5,946 bases of DNA from an uncultured Clostridia bacterium (GCA_937888935.1 CALARO010000309.1:1-5946); one strand, 5' to 3'; numbered from the stretch's first letter, positions 1 through 5,927 are shown. Program-made: numbers and translations. Notes: generated from the letters alone by a model not told the origin.

Positions 1-719
1 GGCGAAACGGGCGTCTTCCCGCGCCTGAAATCGCTGAAAACCGCGTAGGCTTGCTCGCGGGCGCGGCGGCGTTTCTGCTCGTCACGGCGTTTGCCGATCG
101 TTTCACGTTAAGCGCGGTGTACACGGGCGACGGCGCGTTGTGCCAAAAAGCAAAGCGTATCGTAAAAGAAAGCGGCGTAAACGCGTTTACAAGGCTCACC
201 GAAGCGCAAGCGGAAGAACTTTCCGCAAAAATTCTCGCGCTCGACGGCGCGGGGTACGCGGCGGTGAGAAAGAAAGGCACGGTGCTGTACGTGGAAGCGC
301 GAAGATCGCCGTTTGAAAAAACGCAGCCGAAAAAAGGCGATATGCGCGCAAGGCATAAAGGCACGCTGAAAAGCCTTACCGTCCTTCGCGGCGCGGCGGC
401 GGCGAAAATCGGCGAAAAAATCGAAATCGGCGCGCCGCTCGTATCCGCCGCCATGAAATCGGGCGAAGGCGAAAGCGAGAAATACACGCAGACCACAGTC
501 ATCGCCCGCGCCGAAATTTCCTGCGCATACGAAGCGGAAATAAAAGCGGAAAGCGCGGCCGAAGCGATCGCCGTAGCGAAATTCTATCTCGCCGAAGCCG
601 AAAACGGCGCAACAAACGGCGCAACCTACCGCACGGAAAACGCGACAGCCGAAAAGCAGAGCGGCGAAACCTATCTCGTAAAAATCGAATACACGGCGAT
701 TGAAACGTACAACTATTAA
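1..719 (+). CDS. yqfD: YqfD family sporulation-associated membrane protein, 5' partial, apparent frameshift near the left edge
   Basis: This is the C-terminal part of a YqfD-family protein; the N-terminus lies outside the window. From the TTG at 51 the frame gives 222 residues. There is a membrane segment at about residues 2-15, a beta motif ending in KKGTVLYVEARR (74-85), then RHKGT (101-105), GAPLVSA (127-133) and ARAEISCAYE (152-161). These match the order of conserved blocks in YqfD, where the last is usually ArtWYe-like. TTG-51 is probably not the true start, because the family has about 90 residues before this membrane segment. Upstream of about position 39 the better coding frame is frame 1, which encodes GVFPRLKSLK and hits TAG at 46-48, so a one-base frameshift is likely. 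Only about 60 residues follow the ArtWYe-like block, far fewer than in B. subtilis YqfD (about 398 residues in total), so the protein looks compact. Its position just before phoH supports the call. Its biochemical role is not established; the family is linked to sporulation. Confidence 0.8.
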   Translation, partial: RNGRLPAPEIAENRVGLLAGAAAFLLVTAFADRFTLSAVYTGDGALCQKAKRIVKESGVNAFTRLTEAQAEELSAKILALDGAGYAAVRKKGTVLYVEARRSPFEKTQPKKGDMRARHKGTLKSLTVLRGAAAAKIGEKIEIGAPLVSAAMKSGEGESEKYTQTTVIARAEISCAYEAEIKAESAAEAIAVAKFYLAEAENGATNGATYRTENATAEKQSGETYLVKIEYTAIETYNY

Positions 720-754
720 GCCGCCGCAAAACAAGAAAAAAACACAACAGGCAC

Positions 755-758
755 GGAG
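755..758 (+). promoter_or_regulatory. Possible Shine-Dalgarno (GGAG) for phoH
   Basis: GGAG lies in the A-rich gap between yqfD and phoH, 16 bases before the ATG at 775. This is longer than the usual 5-10 bases, but it is the only purine-rich core in the gap. It favours ATG-775 over the in-frame TTG at 700, which sits inside yqfD and has no such site upstream. Confidence 0.45.
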
Positions 759-774
759 AAAAAAGCAAAGCGAA

Positions 775-1878
775 ATGAAAAACGAAGCGCGCACAACGAA
801 ATATTTCAAGGCAAGCTCGGCGGACAGGCTGTACGAGCTTCTCGGCGCATACGACGAGAATCTGAAAACGCTCGAAACCGAACTCGGGGTAGAAATTTCG
901 CTTGCCGACGGCTTAACCTTGAAAATCACGGGCGAAGAGAGCGCGGCGGAACTTTGCGAAAAAACGCTGAAAGCGGCGATGAACGCGGCGGAAAAGGGCG
1001 AAAAAATCGACGAGCGGCAGATTTTATACTGCGTTGAAGCGGCAAAATCGGGCGAAGCGGAAGAAACCGAAAAACTTTTCGACGGCGTGGTAGCCACCAC
1101 CGCCACGGGCAAAAAAATCAAGTGCAAAACGCTCGGTCAGAAAAAGTACGTGGAAGCGATCGAGAAAAACGCCGTGGTATTCGGCATCGGCCCGGCAGGT
1201 ACGGGCAAAACGTATCTCGCCGTGGCGAAAGCGGTGGCGGCGTTCAAGGCGAAAAAGGCGGAAAAAATCATTCTCACCCGCCCCGCCGTGGAAGCGGGCG
1301 AAAATCTCGGCTTTCTGCCCGGCGACTTACAGGAAAAAGTCGATCCGTATCTGCGCCCGCTATACGACGCTTTGCAGGAAATGTTCGGCGCAGAGCAGTA
1401 CGAAAAGCTCATGGAACGCGGCGTTATCGAAGTCGCGCCGCTCGCGTACATGCGCGGCAGAACGCTTTCTTCGGCGTTCATCATCTTAGACGAAGCGCAG
1501 AATACCACGCGCGAGCAGATGAAAATGTTTTTAACGCGTATGGGCGAAGGCAGCCGCGTCGTCGTCACGGGCGACGTCACGCAGATAGATCTTCCCCGCG
1601 GCAAGTCCAGCGGACTTTCCCACGCGGCGAAAATTCTCGAAAACGTAGACGGCGTGAAAGTGTGCGTGCTTTCCGATAAAGACGTGGTGCGCCACCCGCT
1701 CGTGATGCGCATCGTAAAGGCATACGAAAAAGACGAAGAAGCCCGCGAAAAAGCGCGCGAAGCCAAAGAACAACGCGAAAAAGAACAACGCGAAAAAGAA
1801 CAACGCGAAGCGAAATCAAACGGCGAAAAAGCGAACGGCGAAGAAGCGCAGCCGGGCGGCACAAAGGAGAAAACGTAA
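775..1878 (+). CDS. phoH: PhoH family ATPase (YbeZ-like)
   Basis: A P-loop ATPase of the PhoH/YbeZ family, 367 residues from the ATG at 775. Family members are cytoplasmic RNA-associated ATPases that act with YbeY in ribosome and rRNA maturation; the exact role is inferred. Residues 1 to about 100 form the usual N-terminal RNA-binding-like region. The ATPase core follows: Walker A GPAGTGKT (139-146), the family block ILTRPAVEAGENLGFLPGD (166-184), Walker B IILDEAQN (236-243) and VTGDVTQID (264-272). The core ends near residue 318, about where most PhoH proteins end. The last 50 residues are a Lys/Glu/Arg-rich, probably disordered or coiled-coil tail containing EQREK repeats. An in-frame TTG at 700 would add 25 very basic residues overlapping yqfD; I reject it because it lacks a ribosome binding site and the family does not have this extension. 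The gene sits between yqfD and pgpH, the standard neighbourhood. Confidence 0.95.
   Translation: MKNEARTTKYFKASSADRLYELLGAYDENLKTLETELGVEISLADGLTLKITGEESAAELCEKTLKAAMNAAEKGEKIDERQILYCVEAAKSGEAEETEKLFDGVVATTATGKKIKCKTLGQKKYVEAIEKNAVVFGIGPAGTGKTYLAVAKAVAAFKAKKAEKIILTRPAVEAGENLGFLPGDLQEKVDPYLRPLYDALQEMFGAEQYEKLMERGVIEVAPLAYMRGRTLSSAFIILDEAQNTTREQMKMFLTRMGEGSRVVVTGDVTQIDLPRGKSSGLSHAAKILENVDGVKVCVLSDKDVVRHPLVMRIVKAYEKDEEAREKAREAKEQREKEQREKEQREAKSNGEKANGEEAQPGGTKEKT
1771..1812 (+). repeat. In-frame 15-bp tandem repeat in the phoH tail
   Basis: Two exact copies of CAACGCGAAAAAGAA (1771-1785 and 1786-1800) are followed by a partial third copy (1801-1809) that diverges into GCG. Each unit encodes QREKE, giving a highly charged stretch near the PhoH C-terminus. 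The unit length is a multiple of three, so gain or loss of copies would keep the frame. Confidence 0.9.
1863..1869 (+). promoter_or_regulatory. Shine-Dalgarno (AAAGGAG) for pgpH
   Basis: A strong site inside the last codons of phoH, 11 bases before the ATG at 1881. The phoH stop is at 1876-1878, only two bases before that ATG, so translational coupling of the two genes is likely. Confidence 0.8.
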
Positions 1879-1880
1879 AA

Positions 1881-3374
1881 ATGAATCCGAACGTATCGAA
1901 AATGCGGCGATGGACGAAGAGCGACGTATGGGGCAGCGCGCTTTTGTTCCTGCTGAATTTATTCATATTGCTCGTGGCGGTAGCCACGCTTTTAATGGGC
2001 GGGAGTCTCGGCAATATCAGGCAAACGCTCGAAGAGAACAAGGCGAATTATATCTATATCGGCTTCTGCGTGATGCTGCTCGTATTTATCACGTACTTTT
2101 ATTTCTTTTTTGAAGAGAGATCGGTACTGTACGAAGGCAAGAGCATCATGCTCGTGTTCGTCATTCTCGATTTAAGCTTTATTCTGTGCGTGCTTACGGG
2201 CAAATGGCTCAACGTGTACGCCCGCCCGGTGGCGCTGTGCGCGCTTTTAACGTTTATTCTGCTCGGCAGAAGAAGCGCAATGTTTATGAATATCGTCAAC
2301 GCGCTGCTTCTGTTCATTTTCGATAACTTTTCCACCGTTGCGCCTTCGGCGCAAAGTATCTATTCCGCTCTGATGATCGCGTTTTCAAGCGGCATGATCG
2401 CCATTTTCGCTTCGAATCGCCTTCGCACTCGTCTTCGCGTGGTGCTTGTGGGACTTTTAATCGCCGCGCCGATGGATTTCATCATCTTCCTGCTTGAAAT
2501 TTCTTCGATCGCTTCGGGCGGCACGGCGTTCGAACAGACGGGCGTGGCGCGCAATATGTGGATCAGTCTCGGCTACGGCTTTATCGGCGGTATCTCGTCG
2601 GCGGTACTTTTCCTTCTCTTTTTGCCCCTTTTCGAAGCGATGTTTTCGGTGCTTACGGTATTCCGCCTGCGCGAACTCACTTCGCTCGATTCCCCGCTTT
2701 TAAAAAAGCTCAAAGAAGAAGCGCCCGGCACGTACAATCCCTCCGCCGTGGTTTCTCAGCTTGCCGAAGAGTGCGCCGTCGCGCTCGGCGAAGACGCGGA
2801 ACTTGCCCGCGCCGCCGCCTTGTATCACGACGTAGGCAAACTGCACCACCCCGAGTACTTCACCGAAAATCAGGGCGATTACAACTTGCACGACGAGCTT
2901 ACGCCCGAGCTTTCGGCGGATATTATCCGCTCGCACACGATCGACGGACACGATCTGATTTTAGCCAACCACCTGCCCGAATTTTTCGCGGACGTCGCGC
3001 TGCAGCACCACGGCACGCTTACGATCCGCTACTTCTACGTAAAGGCGCAGAAAATGTACGGCGGCGAAGTGAATAAAGAAGATTTCTCGTACACAGGGCC
3101 TAAACCGCAAAGCAAAATCGCGGCGATCATCATGATCGCGGACGCGGCGGAAGCCGTCACGCGGTCGATGACGAGCAAGAAACCCGAAGAAGTGGAAAAG
3201 CGCGTGCGCGAGATTATCGAAGAGCGCATGAATCAGGAACAATTCGCCGAGTGCGACGTAACCATGGCGGATTTAACGCTGCTTCGGCTCACGCTCGTCA
3301 ACGCGCTCACGGGCGTGTATCACAAGCGGGTAGAGTATCCTTCTATCCACTACGGCAAGAAAGAGGGCGAGTAA
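1881..3374 (+). CDS. pgpH: PgpH/YqfF family 7TM-HD cyclic-di-AMP phosphodiesterase, short form without extracytoplasmic domain
   Basis: A membrane-bound HD-domain protein of 497 residues. The PgpH family hydrolyses the second messenger c-di-AMP; that activity is inferred here. About eight hydrophobic segments are visible: 17-39, 57-77, 89-106, 115-128, 133-149, 158-177, 186-206 and 227-256. The cytoplasmic HD domain follows, with LYHDVGK (314-320), ENQ (329-331), SHTIDG (351-356), LQHHGT (374-379) and IADAAEA (419-425). These give H316, D317, H352, H376, H377 and D421 as candidate metal ligands. Two things are unusual. Usual PgpH proteins are about 700 residues, with a large extracytoplasmic 7TMR-HDED domain between the first and second membrane segments; here that loop is only about 17 residues. 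Also, the family block PGTYxHS reads PGTYNPS (282-288), so the first metal-binding His is Pro287. The strong ribosome binding site fixes the start. The stop is one base before the ybeY start. Family assignment is certain; catalytic activity is less so. Confidence 0.92.
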   Translation: MNPNVSKMRRWTKSDVWGSALLFLLNLFILLVAVATLLMGGSLGNIRQTLEENKANYIYIGFCVMLLVFITYFYFFFEERSVLYEGKSIMLVFVILDLSFILCVLTGKWLNVYARPVALCALLTFILLGRRSAMFMNIVNALLLFIFDNFSTVAPSAQSIYSALMIAFSSGMIAIFASNRLRTRLRVVLVGLLIAAPMDFIIFLLEISSIASGGTAFEQTGVARNMWISLGYGFIGGISSAVLFLLFLPLFEAMFSVLTVFRLRELTSLDSPLLKKLKEEAPGTYNPSAVVSQLAEECAVALGEDAELARAAALYHDVGKLHHPEYFTENQGDYNLHDELTPELSADIIRSHTIDGHDLILANHLPEFFADVALQHHGTLTIRYFYVKAQKMYGGEVNKEDFSYTGPKPQSKIAAIIMIADAAEAVTRSMTSKKPEEVEKRVREIIEERMNQEQFAECDVTMADLTLLRLTLVNALTGVYHKRVEYPSIHYGKKEGE

Positions 3375-3375
3375 A

Positions 3376-3879
3376 ATGGACGGACGGAAATTCATTCTCG
3401 AAGCGTTCGGCGAAAACGAAGCGGACGTGATCGACGGGGAAAACGCGGAAAAAATCGAAGCCGCGCTTTCGGATTTCGTGCAGACGGACGTGCCTTTGAA
3501 AATCGAGTGCGAATTCGTAGGCGAAGAAGAAATCCGCCGGCTGAACGGCGAAATGCGCGGGATTGATAAGGTGACCGACGTATTGTCTTTCCCCGAGCTT
3601 GAAAGTATCAAGGGCAAGCCGATCAGAAAAGCGGAACACCCGTTCGAGCTGGACGAAGACGGCGCGCTTCTTATCGGATCGCTCGCCGTCTGCGTGAAGC
3701 GCGCGAAAGAGCAGGCGGAAGAGTACAATCATTCGTATTATCGCGAGCTGAATTATCTGATCGTTCACGGCATACTGCATTGTTTAGGCTACGATCATAT
3801 CGAAGAGAAAGACAAAGCGGAAATGCGCGCGAAAGAAGAAGAGATTTTAGGCGGCATGGGCATTACGCGCGAAGCGTAA
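3376..3879 (+). CDS. ybeY: Endoribonuclease YbeY (rRNA maturation factor)
   Basis: A cytoplasmic metal-dependent endoribonuclease of 167 residues, normal length for the family, needed for 16S rRNA 3'-end maturation and ribosome quality control. The diagnostic zinc site HGILHCLGYDH is at residues 131-141, with ligands H131, H135 and H141. The upstream family block RGIDKVTDVLSFP (61-73) and LIGSLAVCVKRAKEQAEEY (99-117, usually GDIxIS in relatives) are present. The ATG at 3376 lies one base after the pgpH stop. Its ribosome site AGAGGG (3362-3367) is within the last pgpH codons, which implies translational coupling. Partners PhoH and Era are encoded in the same cluster, consistent with a shared role in 30S maturation. 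The dgkA and cdd genes that follow ybeY in B. subtilis are missing. Confidence 0.96.
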   Translation: MDGRKFILEAFGENEADVIDGENAEKIEAALSDFVQTDVPLKIECEFVGEEEIRRLNGEMRGIDKVTDVLSFPELESIKGKPIRKAEHPFELDEDGALLIGSLAVCVKRAKEQAEEYNHSYYRELNYLIVHGILHCLGYDHIEEKDKAEMRAKEEEILGGMGITREA

Positions 3880-3894
3880 AAGCAAAGAGAAACC

Positions 3895-3900
3895 AAGGAG
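3895..3900 (+). promoter_or_regulatory. Shine-Dalgarno (AAGGAG) for era
   Basis: A near-perfect core in the 36-base ybeY-era gap, 15 bases before the ATG at 3916. The spacing is longer than usual and A-rich, as for phoH. No alternative start lies closer, and the protein start MRSGYVAVIG fits the Era family exactly, so the start is secure despite the spacing. Confidence 0.65.
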
Positions 3901-3915
3901 AGAAAAACGAAAGCA

Positions 3916-4821
3916 ATGAGAAGCGGTTACGTGGCGGTGATCGGCAAAGCCAACGCAGGAAAAAGTACGCTCATCAACGTGATGGTGGGGGAAAAAGTAT
4001 CTATCGTATCTCCGCGCCCGCAAACCACGCGGGATCGGATTTTAGGCGTTCTCACGGAAAAGGATAGTCAGATCGTGTTCGTGGATACCCCCGGCATTTA
4101 CAAGGCGCGCAACGCGCTCACCGATCTGATGATGCGCACCACCGAAGAAAGCTCGAAAGACGTAGACGCGATTTTATACGTGATCGACGGGCATGAAAAG
4201 CTGACGGACGAAGATTTTTCGCTGATGCAAAAATACCGCGCGCAGGCGGAAAAAAGCGGAATTCCGTTCGTTGCGGCGTACACGAAAACGGACATTATGC
4301 CCAAGGAAAAAATCCCCGGCGATCTCGCGCTGTTTGCGGAAAAGCTCGCGGATACCGACGTGTTCCCCGTGTCCGCGCGGCGGGGGAAAAACGTGCGCGC
4401 GCTCAAAGAATTTCTCGTGAGTTTACTGCCCGAAGGCGGCAAGGTGTTCGAAGAAGAAATCGTATCCGATCGCAGCGAAAAATTTATGATCGCCGAAATC
4501 ATGCGCGAAAAAATCCTTCTGAAATTCGATCAGGAAATTCCGCACGGTATCGCGATCGTGATCAACACCTTCGAGCGGAACGAAAACGGCGTATACGACA
4601 TCAATCTCGATATCGTGTGCGAAAAGCAGGCGCACAAGGCGATTTTAATCGGCAAGCAGGGCAGGGCGATCAAAGAAGTATCGTCGTTTGCGCGGCAGGA
4701 TATGGAAAAATTTTTGCAAAGCAAAGTGTTTCTCACCACGTACGTGAAAGTCAAAGAAGACTGGCGCGATCGTCCGAATTTAATGAAGGAATTCGGCTAC
4801 GAAAAACCGCAGACGCTTTGA
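3916..4821 (+). CDS. era: GTPase Era (ribosome assembly, KH domain)
   Basis: An essential small GTPase of 301 residues, full length for Era. It binds the 3' end of 16S rRNA and acts in late 30S assembly, partly at the inner face of the membrane. GTPase motifs run in order: G1 GKANAGKST (10-18), G2 region PQTTRDR (35-41), G3 DTPG (57-60), G4 TKTD (123-126) and G5 SAR (153-155). The C-terminal KH RNA-binding domain shows ILIGKQGRAIKE (243-254) with the GxxG loop at 246-249, and ends in the usual WRDRPNLMKEFGY block (283-295). The G4 motif carries Thr where most Era proteins have Asn (NKxD); TKxD variants are known in the wider GTPase superfamily, so function is probably kept. The gene follows ybeY by 36 bases and precedes yqzL by 51. 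Confidence 0.97.
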   Translation: MRSGYVAVIGKANAGKSTLINVMVGEKVSIVSPRPQTTRDRILGVLTEKDSQIVFVDTPGIYKARNALTDLMMRTTEESSKDVDAILYVIDGHEKLTDEDFSLMQKYRAQAEKSGIPFVAAYTKTDIMPKEKIPGDLALFAEKLADTDVFPVSARRGKNVRALKEFLVSLLPEGGKVFEEEIVSDRSEKFMIAEIMREKILLKFDQEIPHGIAIVINTFERNENGVYDINLDIVCEKQAHKAILIGKQGRAIKEVSSFARQDMEKFLQSKVFLTTYVKVKEDWRDRPNLMKEFGYEKPQTL

Positions 4822-4860
4822 GCGCATAAAAGTGCGAAAAATCGCTCATTCTGTGGAAAA

Positions 4861-4866
4861 AGGGGG
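4861..4866 (+). promoter_or_regulatory. Shine-Dalgarno (AGGGGG) for the small yqzL-like gene
   Basis: A purine-rich core six bases before the ATG at 4873, within the short era-yqzL gap. It supports translation of the 40-residue reading frame. Confidence 0.6.
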
Positions 4867-4872
4867 CGGAAC

Positions 4873-4995
4873 ATGCGCAGAGAAAACGAAGAAACCAAGG
4901 CGGCGAAGCTTGCGTGGGAACTGTTCGAAAAGACGGGCGGCGTCAGCTATTATATGCTGTATCGCGAGTTGACGGATAAAAATTTAAAGCCGTAA
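4873..4995 (+). CDS. yqzL: YqzL-like small protein (40 residues)
   Basis: A short reading frame from ATG 4873 to TAA 4993-4995, encoding 40 residues. The core AWELFEKTGGVSYYMLYREL (residues 14-33) resembles the YqzL family, whose hallmark is a W-x-x-F-x-x-TG pattern followed by a Y-rich helix and a charged end. Here W15, F18, T21, G22, Y27 and Y30 fit. YqzL sits between era and recO in Bacillus and many Clostridia, exactly as here, and has no known function. A ribosome binding site lies six bases upstream, and the recO start follows 12 bases after its stop. No signal peptide or membrane segment is seen, so it is probably cytoplasmic. It is small enough to be missed by automatic gene callers; position, motif and ribosome site together make it a real gene. 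Confidence 0.85.
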   Translation: MRRENEETKAAKLAWELFEKTGGVSYYMLYRELTDKNLKP

Positions 4996-5007
4996 AAAAG
5001 AGGCGGA

Positions 5008-5895
5008 ATGGAAATCAAAACGGACGCGATCGTGCTGCGGGCGGCGGACTATAAAGACGCGGATAAAATTTTAACGCTTTTAACGCCTTCGGCGGGCAAG
5101 CTCACGGCGGGCATCAAGGGCGTGAAAAGATCGGGCGCAAAGCTCGCGTTTTCCGCGCAGCCGTTCGCTTTCTGCGAGTACGTGCTTGCGCAAAAAGGCG
5201 GTAGATACACCGTGACTTCCGCGTACCTGCACGATGGGTTTTTTCCGCTGCGCACGAATATCACGCGCTATTACGCCGCGTGCGCCGCGATTGAAATCGC
5301 GGACGAGCTTTCGGCGGAAGGCGCGGAAAACGAATCGCTTTTCATCGCCGCCGCGCAGGCGCTGCGTTCGCTTGCCTACGCCGAAGAAACCGAATCGGCC
5401 GCAGAAACGCTTTGCGCTTTTCTTCTCACCGCGCTGTTTGAAGCCGGGTACATGATTGATCTCGACGGCTGCGGGGCGTGCGGGCGCGAAATCGAAGAAA
5501 ATCAGGCGTGCTATTTCGATTTTTCGGGCGGCAGATTTTTATGCGGAAGCTGCGGCGCGGCGGCGGGCGGCGCGAACGAAAATTTAGTGCGCGCAAGCGC
5601 AAAAACCTACGATTTTTTGCGTAAAATCAGCGGAATTTCGTGCGAAAATCCCCAAAAAACCGCCGATTTTCCCCCGAATTTCAAAGAAAAACCCCTGAAA
5701 ATCGAAGAAAAAACGGTCAAAATCGAAGAAAAAACGCCGAAAATCGAAGAAAAACCGAGCAAAAACGACGCAGAATTGCGCGCTTTGCGACTGCTCAAAA
5801 CTTATCTCTCAAAAAAAACCGAGCGTGATTATCCGTGCTTTACGGAATTTTACCGCTTGTATCGCGACGATTTCAAAGAAGATTTTCGCGAATAA
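5008..5895 (+). CDS. recO: DNA repair protein RecO with repeat-containing insert
   Basis: Recombination mediator RecO, which with RecR loads RecA onto SSB-coated single-stranded DNA and anneals strands. At 295 residues it is longer than the usual 240-260. The N-terminal OB fold (about 1-80) begins with the family signature TDAIVLRAADYKDADKIL (5-22) and continues with GKLTAGIKGVKR (30-41). A helical region follows, then a zinc finger with paired cysteines C155/C158 (CGAC) and C179/C182 (CGSC). After KTYDFLRKIS (199-208) comes an insert of about 45 residues (209-254) rich in Lys, Glu and Pro, including three 7-residue repeats. The normal C-terminal helix resumes at ELRALRLLKTYL (256-267). The ATG at 5008 has AAGAGG at 4998-5003 and matches the conserved N-terminus. 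The gene lies directly after yqzL, the expected order. The insert is probably a flexible linker that leaves the folded domains intact. Confidence 0.95.
   Translation: MEIKTDAIVLRAADYKDADKILTLLTPSAGKLTAGIKGVKRSGAKLAFSAQPFAFCEYVLAQKGGRYTVTSAYLHDGFFPLRTNITRYYAACAAIEIADELSAEGAENESLFIAAAQALRSLAYAEETESAAETLCAFLLTALFEAGYMIDLDGCGACGREIEENQACYFDFSGGRFLCGSCGAAAGGANENLVRASAKTYDFLRKISGISCENPQKTADFPPNFKEKPLKIEEKTVKIEEKTPKIEEKPSKNDAELRALRLLKTYLSKKTERDYPCFTEFYRLYRDDFKEDFRE
5698..5760 (+). repeat. In-frame 21-bp tandem repeat in recO
   Basis: Three units of 21 bases (5698-5718, 5719-5739, 5740-5760) share AAAATCGAAGAAAAAACG in the first two copies and one base change in the third. The last three bases of each unit vary. 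They encode KIEEKTV, KIEEKTP and KIEEKPS, preceded by a related FKEKPL and followed by a short decayed copy (KND). The unit length keeps the reading frame, so copy number may vary between strains without breaking recO. Confidence 0.9.
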
Positions 5896-5927
5896 AAAAT
5901 ACATATTTTAAAGGACATATTTTGATT
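5896..5927 (+). promoter_or_regulatory. AT-rich leader with Shine-Dalgarno for the next gene
   Basis: The gap after recO drops sharply in GC content: 10 of the last 51 bases are G or C. It holds AAAGGA (5910-5915), a plausible ribosome site, and a direct repeat of ACATATTTT (5901-5909 and 5915-5923). No stem followed by a T-run is seen, so there is no convincing terminator for the recO operon. A promoter for the next gene could lie here, but I cannot pick out a good -35/-10 pair. Confidence 0.4.

Noticed and set aside
700..774. TTG at 700 as the phoH start, overlapping yqfD
   Set aside because: No ribosome site precedes it, the added 25 residues are low-complexity and basic, and the family N-terminus matches the ATG at 775.
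108..1127. Long open frame on the minus strand opposite yqfD and phoH (339 codons)
   Set aside because: It lies opposite two conserved genes, its product is rich in Phe, Arg and Cys with no recognisable motif, and it arises because the GCG/GAA-rich codons of the + strand rarely make stops in reverse.
1137..1862. Minus-strand open frame of 241 codons opposite the phoH ATPase core
   Set aside because: The + strand carries clear Walker A and B motifs in frame; the reverse product is Ser-rich with no family signature and no ribosome site.
4819..4848. Possible terminator after era (TGAGCG and CGCTCA inverted repeat)
   Set aside because: The stem is only six base pairs with an 18-base loop and no T-run follows; yqzL and recO continue immediately downstream.
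5607..5798. Minus-strand frame with repeated FSSIF units opposite recO
   Set aside because: The repeat is just the reverse reading of the 21-bp recO repeat; RecO continues in frame on both sides.
5896..5909. AAAATA-CA-TATTTT palindrome after recO
   Set aside because: Six-base AT arms with a two-base centre cannot form a stable hairpin, and such symmetry is easy to get by chance in very AT-rich sequence.
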